Below, in pieces: positions 1 through 6,624 of a stretch of DNA of 14,634 bases. Source of the DNA: CAZABP01 sp964483245 (GTDB lineage: Bacteria; Planctomycetota; UBA1135; UBA2386); the NCBI GenBank assembly GCA_964483245.1, contig CAZABP010000087.1:1-14634 (forward strand), read 5' to 3'. Within the stretch, counting starts at the first letter, position 1, and each line of letters begins with the position of its first letter. The notes under the pieces are model-generated. The model ran no database searches, had not been told where the DNA came from, and worked only from the letters and a program-made list of their open reading frames with translations. Position numbers and translations under genes: made by a program.

Positions 1-1
1 C

Positions 2-1523
2 GGATTGAACCTGCAGCCTGACGTCGGCCGATCAGCGGTCGGTTTCTAAGGAGACGACATCGACGATCAAGCCGGCGTTCAGCAAGACGCTGCAGTTCCC
101 GGACTGGCGTGAGCGCTACAAGGCGCACGTCCGCTCGATCGTCGAGAACACGTTCAACTGGGCGACGCTCGGGCCGCTCGTCCTCGGCTTCCACGCCAGG
201 ATCAAGCAGGACGTCCTGAACGACACCAAGAAGATCTATTCGTCGCAGCTGTTCCTCGACAACCTGACGCTGCCGGTGTCGGCGGACCGGCGCACGATCC
301 CGGGGTTGCAGCCGTTCATCCAGGCGCGCGAGACCTACCTGCGCGGGCGCGCCGATCTCTCGGCGCCGCGCTCGGCGCTGACGCAGCTGGCGCACGTGCC
401 GGCCAAGCCGAATCCGACGCAGCCGGTGACCGTGACCGTCAGCGCATCGAGCCTCGCTAGCAGCGTGCAGCTGTACTGGCGCCGCATCGGCCCGTTCACG
501 GCGACGCCGATGTTCGACGACGGACTGCACGGGGACGGCAGTGCCAACGACGGCATCTGGGGTGCCGCGATCGCTGCGCAGGCACCCGGTTCGATCGTCG
601 ACTACTACGTCGAGGCGAAGACTGCGACCGGACTCGCCACGTATCTGCCGAGCACGGCTGAGCACGCGAGTGCGCGCTTCATCGTGCAATGGCCGACCGG
701 CAGCTCACCGATCCGGCTGAACGAGTTCGTCGCGCAGAACGTCAGCGGCATCGTCGACGAGAACAACCAGCACGAGGACTGGCTCGAGCTCTACAACGAC
801 TCGGCACAGAGCGTCAACGTGGGTGGGCACTGGGTCACCGACGATCTGACCAAGCCGAAGTACCAGATCCCGGCCAACACGACGATCCCGGCACGCGGCA
901 CGCTGTTGATCTGGTGCGACGAAGACGGCACGCAGGGCCCGCTGCACGCGAACTTCAAGCTCGACGCCAACGGCGAGCAGATCGCGCTGTTTGCGGCCGA
1001 CGGGATCACGCTGCTGGATTCGCTCGAGTACGGGATCCAGGTCGCGGACGTGTCGGTCGGGCGCGTGCTCGACGGCGGCCTGCCCTACGTGTCGTTCCGC
1101 AGCCCCACCCCGCGCAGCCGCAATGAGCTGCCAGCCTGCGGCACGCGCACGTTCGGCGGCCAGGACTCACGCGCGCACAAGGCGCAGATGACGCTCGGCG
1201 GTGCGCCACGGATCGGCACGTCGCCGACGCTGTCGATCCAGGGCGCCCCGGCGTCAGGCACCGCGGCGATCTACCTCGGCGCCGCCGCCGTGCACATCGA
1301 TCTGACCCCGCTCGGGCTCGCCGGCGAGGTGCTGCTGCTCGATCCGCAGCTGCTGGTCGGTCCGTACAACCTGCCGACCAACAGTGCCGGGGACGCGGCG
1401 TCCCCGTTCCCGATCCCGTTCGCCCCGGAGCTGGTCGGGGTCAAGCTGCTGCTGCAGGCGTTCGCCGCCGGCAGCGGTCAGTTCGATTCGACGAACGCGC
1501 TCGAGATCGTGTTCTGCCCGTGA
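2..1523 (+). CDS. CotH/lamin-tail surface protein 1, 5' end outside window, apparent frameshift near base 47
   Basis: This is the C-terminal half of a secreted CotH-family protein, paralogous to the genes at 4091 and 6625. The main frame (base 63 onward) gives TIKPAFSKTLQFPDWRERY, matching the end of the kinase-like domain in both paralogues. A beta-sandwich with the loop FDDGLHGDGSANDG follows at about 510-560, then a lamin-tail domain (about 708-1075, with HEDWLELYN and GPLHANFKL), then a C-terminal module bracketed by ACG (about 1135) and the terminal FCP. Upstream of base 47 homology continues in another frame (GLNLQPDVGRSAVGF, bases 2-46) and meets an in-frame TAA at 47-49. The gene therefore looks frameshifted; the first ordinary start in the downstream frame is GTG 276, inside a conserved region. 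CotH proteins are extracellular atypical kinases; the substrate here is unknown. The stop overlaps the next gene's start by 4 nt. Confidence 0.8.
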
Positions 1524-2248
1524 TCAACCGTCACGAGTGCAAGTACCTGATCAACGAGGTCGTCGCGGCGCGGATCCGCGCCGACCTCGCGCCGTTCGTC
1601 CGGCCGGATCCGCATGCGGTCAACCGGCCCGGTTACCGGTATCCGATCAGCAGCCTGTATCTCGACAGCGAGGATCTGTCGCTGTACCGGACGACGATCG
1701 AGGGGAATCGCGCGCGCTTCAAGCTGCGCGTGCGCAGCTACAGCGACGACGACACAGCGCCGGTCGTGCTCGAGATCAAGCGGCGCAGCACCGGCATCGT
1801 GCGCAAGTCACGTTGTCCGATCCAGCGGGCGTGCCTGCCGGCCGTGCTGGCCGGTGAGACCGATGGGCTGGCGGAGCTCGAGCCGGCGCGCGTCGCCGTG
1901 CTGCGTGAGTTCATCGCGCTGATGCTGGCGCAACGCGCGGGCCCACGCGTCATCGTGCGCTACGACCGCGAGGCCTATGTCGGTCGCGACGGTGGCGGCG
2001 TGCGCGCCACATTCGACCGCCAACTGCGTGCGCTCCCGACCGGACAGCCCGCACCGGCGCCGATCGCGGCCGCCGGGTTCGTGCCGGTGCGCGCCGGGAT
2101 GACGCTGCTCGAGCTGAAGTTCGACGACCGCTGTCCGAGCTGGATGGTGCACCTGGTGCAGCGCCACGAGCTGCAGCGGACGTCGTTCTCGAAGTACTGC
2201 CACGCCGTGCGCGCGACCGCGCGCTGGCTCCCCCATCTCGCGATCTGA
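1520..2248 (+). CDS. VTC-domain polyphosphate polymerase
   Basis: A 242-residue stand-alone VTC catalytic domain of the CYTH/triphosphate tunnel fold. Characterised VTC4 proteins polymerise polyphosphate from ATP at a membrane. Family landmarks run in order: RHECKYLI near the N-terminus (usually RxExKYL), SLYLDS, RFKLRVRSY, LEIKRR, VRYDREAY, RATFDR, LELKF and FSKYC. These supply the alternating basic residues that line the tunnel and the acidic metal ligand in LELKF. There is no SPX domain or membrane segment, as is usual for bacterial members, so membrane recruitment probably depends on the DUF4956 protein encoded next. The start is GTG 1520, overlapping the TGA of the upstream CotH gene (GTGA), which suggests translational coupling. 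The family call is strong. Polyphosphate as the product is inferred from family; direct phosphoryl transfer to another acceptor is possible. Confidence 0.9.
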   Translation: MINRHECKYLINEVVAARIRADLAPFVRPDPHAVNRPGYRYPISSLYLDSEDLSLYRTTIEGNRARFKLRVRSYSDDDTAPVVLEIKRRSTGIVRKSRCPIQRACLPAVLAGETDGLAELEPARVAVLREFIALMLAQRAGPRVIVRYDREAYVGRDGGGVRATFDRQLRALPTGQPAPAPIAAAGFVPVRAGMTLLELKFDDRCPSWMVHLVQRHELQRTSFSKYCHAVRATARWLPHLAI

Positions 2249-2256
2249 GCTGATCT

Positions 2257-2261
2257 GGAGG
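2257..2261 (+). promoter_or_regulatory. Shine-Dalgarno site that fixes a CTG start
   Basis: GGAGG lies 7 nt before CTG 2269. No ATG, GTG or TTG occurs in that frame between the stop at 2251 and GTG 2359, which would start translation inside the first membrane helix. The site therefore supports CTG as the initiator of the DUF4956 gene. Confidence 0.6.
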
Positions 2262-2268
2262 CATTCCG

Positions 2269-2961
2269 CTGGAACCCTGGCTGACCGACCTCGCCGGCGC
2301 ATGGCAGACGTCGCTGCCGTCGCTGCTCGACTTCCTGCTGCACCTGCTGGTCTCGTTCGTGCTGAGCCAGCCGCTGGCCTGGGTGTATGTGAAGACCCAC
2401 CACGGGGTCAGCTACTCGCGGTCGACCGTGCAGGCGCTGATCCTGCTCAGCACGATCGTGACGCTCGTCATGCTGGCGATCGGCGACAGCCTGGCGCGGG
2501 CGTTCGGCCTGTTCGGGGCGTTGGCGCTGATCCGGTTCCGCACGCCGGTCAAGGACACGCGCGACACCGTGTTCCTGTTCCTGGCGGTCGGGATCGGGAT
2601 CGCGGTCGGCACCAGCAACCTGATGTTGGCCGTCGCCGGGACTGCGTTCGCGCTCGCAATCGCGCTGTATCTCGATTGGACGCGGTTCGGCGTGCGGCAT
2701 GGCGGTGATGGCGTGCTGCGGCTGCGGCTGCCGTCTGGCACGGAGCTCGAGCAGGCGCTGCTCGCGACGCTCGGCCGCCATTGCCATGCGTTTTCGTTGG
2801 TCCAGGCGCGGGAGGGGATGACGCCAGGTGAGCTCGAGCTCGCCTACCAGCTCGAGCTGCGCGATCTGACGCGCGGCGGCGGACTCGTCGCCGACGTGCA
2901 GGCGATCCCCGGGGCTGGCGACGTGAATCTGTTGATGCAGGCGGAGCAGGAGGAGATCTGA
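2269..2961 (+). CDS. DUF4956 membrane protein
   Basis: A polytopic inner-membrane protein of about 230 residues. From the CTG at 2269 the chain begins LEPWLTDLAGAW. A first membrane helix covers about residues 16-41, a second 54-72, and further hydrophobic stretches about 78-92 and 100-136. The DUF4956 hallmark AFGLFGALALIRFRTPVKD (about 78-96) is followed by TRDTVFLFLAVGIGIAVG. A soluble C-terminal domain of about 90 residues follows. DUF4956 genes commonly neighbour VTC-domain polyphosphate polymerases and CotH genes, so it probably anchors or partners the polymerase; its biochemical role is not established. The next gene starts 1 nt after this stop. The noncanonical start rests on the GGAGG at 2257 and on keeping helix 1 intact; a conventional call at GTG 2359 would cut that helix. 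Confidence 0.85.
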   Translation: MEPWLTDLAGAWQTSLPSLLDFLLHLLVSFVLSQPLAWVYVKTHHGVSYSRSTVQALILLSTIVTLVMLAIGDSLARAFGLFGALALIRFRTPVKDTRDTVFLFLAVGIGIAVGTSNLMLAVAGTAFALAIALYLDWTRFGVRHGGDGVLRLRLPSGTELEQALLATLGRHCHAFSLVQAREGMTPGELELAYQLELRDLTRGGGLVADVQAIPGAGDVNLLMQAEQEEI

Positions 2962-2962
2962 C

Positions 2963-4087
2963 GTGAGCAGTGGAACACGACGCCTCGCCGTGCGCAGCGC
3001 CCCGGTCGTCGTCTGGCTCGGTGCGATCGCCGCGACGTTGTGGCTGCTGCCGCACGCGCGGCCACGTTCGCCGATCGCCGGGTTCGTCGAGACGCAGCGC
3101 TACGGCGTCACGACACCGACCGACGGGCTGTTGCAGACGCTCGTCGTCGACGTCAACGGCAAGGTCCAGGCCGGGCAGGTGCTCGGACGCCTCGCCGCTG
3201 ACGATCTGCAGCTGCAGCTCGCCAGCGCGCGGTTCGAGCTCGAACGGCTGCGCGCCGACCTTGCATTCCGCGAGGCCGAGCTGCGCCAACAGGAGGAGAC
3301 CTCCGTCGCCGAGCATCAGCTCGACGTCTCTGCCGAGCTGCGCCGGCTGCACAGCGCGATCGAGAACTCGCGCGTCGACGAGCTCGAGACGCAGACCCAG
3401 ATCGAAGAGGCGAGGATCCTGCTGCAAGGCACCGCCGTCGAGGCCAAGCGTCAGTCGCAGCTCGAAGGGGCGGGGATCCTGTCCGACTTGCAGGCGATCG
3501 AGCTGCGCACGCGCCAGCAGGCGTTCGAGAGCCGGATCACCGAACTGAACCAGGTCCTCGGCGAGCAGCGCGCGCGCACCGCCGCCGCGCGCGAGCGCCT
3601 GGCGAAGTTCCAGGCCATGCAGCCCGGAATCCTGGCGCGCGATGTCGTACTCGAGCCGCTGCGCTGGCAACTCAAGGCGCAGGAAGCCGAGCTCGAGCGG
3701 ATCGCGCTCGCCGCCACGCGTCTCGACATCCTGTCGCCGTGCACCGGATGGATCGAAGCGGTGCACTTCCGCCCCGGCCAATGGGTCGAGGCCGGCGCCA
3801 GCCTGATCACCGTCGTCGAGCCCGCATCACGGCACATCCTGGCCTACGTGCCCGAGACCATGCGCGATCAGCTCGAGGGCGCGCAGGCCATGCAGGTCCA
3901 GCGTGTGCGCCGTCCCGGCCCGGCTCGCCGTGCCAAGGTTCTCGGCATCTCGCCAGCCCTCGTCCTCGTGCCGACCCGCCTCTGGCGCGACCCGCGCCAG
4001 GAGGAATGGGCCTGGCAGGTCCTGCTCGACACCGAAGGGGACGAAGCCCCCGGCGAGCGCGTCAGCATCCTCCTCGCCGGCGATTGA
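2963..4087 (+). CDS. HlyD-like membrane fusion (periplasmic adaptor) protein
   Basis: A 374-residue adaptor with a short basic N-terminus and one membrane helix (about residues 12-30). The first half of a lipoyl/barrel-sandwich domain covers about 42-85, ending VQAGQVLGRL. A long Glu/Arg/Leu-rich alpha-helical hairpin, probably coiled coil, covers about 85-250. The second lipoyl half (about 256-288) begins with SPCTGWIEAVHFRPGQW, and a beta-barrel-like tail follows. The start is GTG 2963, with AGGAGA at 2951-2956 and 6 nt spacing, 1 nt after the DUF4956 stop. Such adaptors normally join an inner-membrane pump to an outer-membrane channel, but no ABC, RND or MFS transporter and no TolC-like gene lies in this window. 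It may work with a distant exporter, or the DUF4956 protein may be its inner-membrane partner; both are inferences. Confidence 0.85.
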   Translation: MSSGTRRLAVRSAPVVVWLGAIAATLWLLPHARPRSPIAGFVETQRYGVTTPTDGLLQTLVVDVNGKVQAGQVLGRLAADDLQLQLASARFELERLRADLAFREAELRQQEETSVAEHQLDVSAELRRLHSAIENSRVDELETQTQIEEARILLQGTAVEAKRQSQLEGAGILSDLQAIELRTRQQAFESRITELNQVLGEQRARTAAARERLAKFQAMQPGILARDVVLEPLRWQLKAQEAELERIALAATRLDILSPCTGWIEAVHFRPGQWVEAGASLITVVEPASRHILAYVPETMRDQLEGAQAMQVQRVRRPGPARRAKVLGISPALVLVPTRLWRDPRQEEWAWQVLLDTEGDEAPGERVSILLAGD

Positions 4088-4090
4088 GCC

Positions 4091-6601
4091 ATGCGCAAAG
4101 CGGTACGCCACGTCTCTGAGACGTCATCCGTCACTTCGCGCGGGTTTTTTCGCGCGAAGCGGTACACCGGGTGTCGGACACGTCGTGTACCGCTTCCGCG
4201 GGTGGTCCTCGGCGTGCTCGCATTCGCGCTCGCGGGGTCGACGGCGGCGCAGGATCTGTACGACCCGGCGACCGTGCGCACGTTCCACATCACGGCGCCG
4301 CAGCCGGACTGGTGGAACCAGCTCGTGCAGAACTACGCGAGCGGGACCGACATCCAGGTCGACCTGACCGTCGACAACAAGCTCTACCAGAACGTCGGCC
4401 TGCGCTTCCGCGGCACCTCGTCGTACCTCGCGACCGGCAGCTCGCAGAAGAAGTCGTTCAACGTGACGCTGGATGCGTTCACCCCCGGGCAGGACCTGCT
4501 CGGCTACACGAACCTCAATCTGAGCAACAGCTACAACGACCCGACGTTCACGCGCGAGGTCGTCAGCTACGAGATCCTGCGCCGCTACATGCCGGCGCCG
4601 CGCGCGAACTACGTCAAGCTCTACATCAACCAGGAGTACTGGGGCGTCTACGTCAACGTCCAGCAGCCGGACAAGAACATGGTCCAGCAGTGGTTCCGCG
4701 GCGGCGACGGGAACCGTTACCGCTGTGATCCACCGCAGACCTCGGGCAACGGTCGCTCTGCGCTGCAGTGGCTCGGCGACGACCTGAACCTCTACAAGGC
4801 GGCATACGAGCTCAAGAACGAGAACAGCCCGACCGGATACCTCGATCTGCGCGACCTCTGCAACGTGCTCAACAACACCCCGGCCGCCCAGCTCCCGCAG
4901 GCGCTGCCGAAGCTCCTCTCGGTCGACTGCGCGCTGTGGTACCTCGCGCTCAACAACCTGCTGGTCAACCTCGACTGCTACATCGGTCGCGGCAACGACT
5001 ACTACCTGTACCACGACGAGCAGCACGACCGCTTCTCGATGATGCCGTGGGACATGAACGAGAGCTTCGGCGGGTTCAACGCCGGGATGACGGTCGCCGC
5101 GCTGAAGGTGCTCGACATCTTCTGGCAGGAGACCAACACGCTCAACCGGCCGCTGATGGCGCGCGTGCTGGCGCAGCCGCAGTGGCGTGAGCGTTATCTG
5201 GCGCACTATCGCACGCTGCTGGACGAGATCTTCGACTGGAGCTGGATCGGCGCGCGCATCGCGTATCACCAGGCGCTGATCCGCGCCGACGTGCAGGCGG
5301 ACACGAGGAAGCTCTACGACTTCGCGATGTTCACCGGCAACCTGACGACCGACTACCGGCTCGGGTCGGGGATCTTCCAGACCTGGGCGCCCGGGCTGCA
5401 GCCGTTGGTCGATGCACGCCGCGCCTATCTGCGCGGCCGCAGCGATCTCAGCCGCACGACGCCGACGCTCGACGCGCTGGCGCATGCGCCGCTCGCGCCG
5501 AAGGCCACCGACGCCGTCACCGTGACCGTGCGCGCGACGGGCGCGGCGTCGGTCACGCTGCACGCGCGCGCGGTCGGGCCGTTCGTCGAGGCGCCGATGT
5601 TCGACGACGGCCTGCATGGGGACGGCGCCGCGAACGACGGGGTCTATGGCGCCGTGCTCGCCGCCAATCCGGCCGGAACGACCGTCGACTACTACGTCAG
5701 CGCCAGCAGTGCTGGCGGGATGCGGTTGCTGCCGCGGCACGCCGAACACACGCCGCACCGTTACCGCGTCGAGTGGCCCCGCGTCGCCAGTTCGGTCACG
5801 CTGAACGAGATCCTCGCCCGCAACCAGACCGGGATCGTCGACGAGAAGGGGCAGCACGAAGACTGGATCGAGTTGTTCAACTCCGCGGCCGTGGAGGCGG
5901 ACCTCAGCGGTCTCCATCTGACCGACGATCTGGCCAAGCCGACCAAGTGGCGCATCCCGCCCGGCACGCGGCTGCCGGCCGGGCAGGCGCTCGTCATCTG
6001 GGCCGACGAGGACGGCAACGACGGCCCGCTGCACGCGAACTTCAAGCTCGCGGCTGCCGGTGAGGAGCTCGCGCTGTTCGCGGCGGACGGCAGCACGCTG
6101 CTCGACACGGTCGCGTTCGGGCCGCAGGAGATCGACATCTCGATCGGACGCCTGTTCGACGGCAGGGAGGGCTGGGTCGGTCACCCGATCCCGACCCCGC
6201 GGGCGCGCAACGCGCCGCCTGGCTGCGGCGTGCGCCGCTACACGGCCGCCGTGCCGTCGACGCACGGCATCGGGCAGGACGTTACCGGGGCGCCGAAGCT
6301 CGCCGCCACGATCACGCTGCAGCTGCGCAGCGCGCCGCCGCACAGCGCGGTCGCGCAGCTGTTCAGTGGCACCGGCACCCCGCTCCCGCTGCCCGGACTG
6401 CCGATCACGTTGCTCGTTGGGGCGCCGTTCGCCGCCGTGCTGACCCTGCCGACCGACGGCAACGGCGCCGCCAACCTCCCGATCACGATCCCGGACGACA
6501 TGCGCCTGCTCGGCGCGCAGGTCTACGTGCAGCCGATCGGCGTCGAGAACGCCACGCTGCGCGCCGGCAACGCCGCCGAGCTGACCGTCTGCCCCAAGTG
6601 A
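4091..6601 (+). CDS. CotH kinase-like / lamin-tail secreted protein 2
   Basis: A large secreted protein, 836 residues from ATG 4091. A hydrophobic segment at about 38-49 ends in a likely cleavage site TAA/QD near residue 53. A CotH kinase-like domain covers about 75-410, with QKKSF, REVVSYEILRRYM, YVKLYINQEYWGVYV, and PWDMNESFGG near 319-327. Next come a beta-sandwich with FDDGLHGDGAANDGVYG, a lamin-tail domain (about 567-690) and a C-terminal module running from PGCG to the final VCPK. B. subtilis CotH phosphorylates spore-coat proteins; here a surface substrate is likely but unknown. The start is uncertain: no good ribosome site precedes ATG 4091, residues 7-35 are encoded by REP-like palindromes, and in-frame GTG 4202 would give a very short signal peptide. 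It lies 3 nt after the adaptor gene and ends 23 nt before its paralogue. Confidence 0.88.
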   Translation: MRKAVRHVSETSSVTSRGFFRAKRYTGCRTRRVPLPRVVLGVLAFALAGSTAAQDLYDPATVRTFHITAPQPDWWNQLVQNYASGTDIQVDLTVDNKLYQNVGLRFRGTSSYLATGSSQKKSFNVTLDAFTPGQDLLGYTNLNLSNSYNDPTFTREVVSYEILRRYMPAPRANYVKLYINQEYWGVYVNVQQPDKNMVQQWFRGGDGNRYRCDPPQTSGNGRSALQWLGDDLNLYKAAYELKNENSPTGYLDLRDLCNVLNNTPAAQLPQALPKLLSVDCALWYLALNNLLVNLDCYIGRGNDYYLYHDEQHDRFSMMPWDMNESFGGFNAGMTVAALKVLDIFWQETNTLNRPLMARVLAQPQWRERYLAHYRTLLDEIFDWSWIGARIAYHQALIRADVQADTRKLYDFAMFTGNLTTDYRLGSGIFQTWAPGLQPLVDARRAYLRGRSDLSRTTPTLDALAHAPLAPKATDAVTVTVRATGAASVTLHARAVGPFVEAPMFDDGLHGDGAANDGVYGAVLAANPAGTTVDYYVSASSAGGMRLLPRHAEHTPHRYRVEWPRVASSVTLNEILARNQTGIVDEKGQHEDWIELFNSAAVEADLSGLHLTDDLAKPTKWRIPPGTRLPAGQALVIWADEDGNDGPLHANFKLAAAGEELALFAADGSTLLDTVAFGPQEIDISIGRLFDGREGWVGHPIPTPRARNAPPGCGVRRYTAAVPSTHGIGQDVTGAPKLAATITLQLRSAPPHSAVAQLFSGTGTPLPLPGLPITLLVGAPFAAVLTLPTDGNGAANLPITIPDDMRLLGAQVYVQPIGVENATLRAGNAAELTVCPK
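4101..4196 (+). repeat. Cluster of REP-like inverted repeats
   Basis: Three perfect inverted repeats lie almost end to end. ACGTCTC/GAGACGT is at 4110-4124 with a one-base loop. CTTCGCGCG/CGCGCGAAG is at 4134-4159 with a loop containing six T. GAAGCGGTACAC/GTGTACCGCTTC is at 4156-4196 and encloses GTGTC/GACAC at 4171-4181. The motif AAGCGGTAC also occurs at 4098-4106, repeating that of the third palindrome. The layout resembles REP/BIME-type elements placed between genes. It lies inside the predicted N-terminus of CotH 2, so either the coding start is wrong or the repeat is translated. Confidence 0.65.
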
Positions 6602-6624
6602 GCACTCCCCCCAGGAGCCCGTCC

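Noticed and set aside
4134..4159. Terminator formed by CTTCGCGCG-GGTTTTTT-CGCGCGAAG.
   Set aside because: The six T lie in the loop rather than after the stem, so it would not end transcription in the standard way.
6598..6624. GTG 6598 as start of CotH 3, overlapping the previous stop.
   Set aside because: It lacks a ribosome site of its own and adds nine residues before a signal peptide that begins properly at ATG 6625 behind AGGAG.
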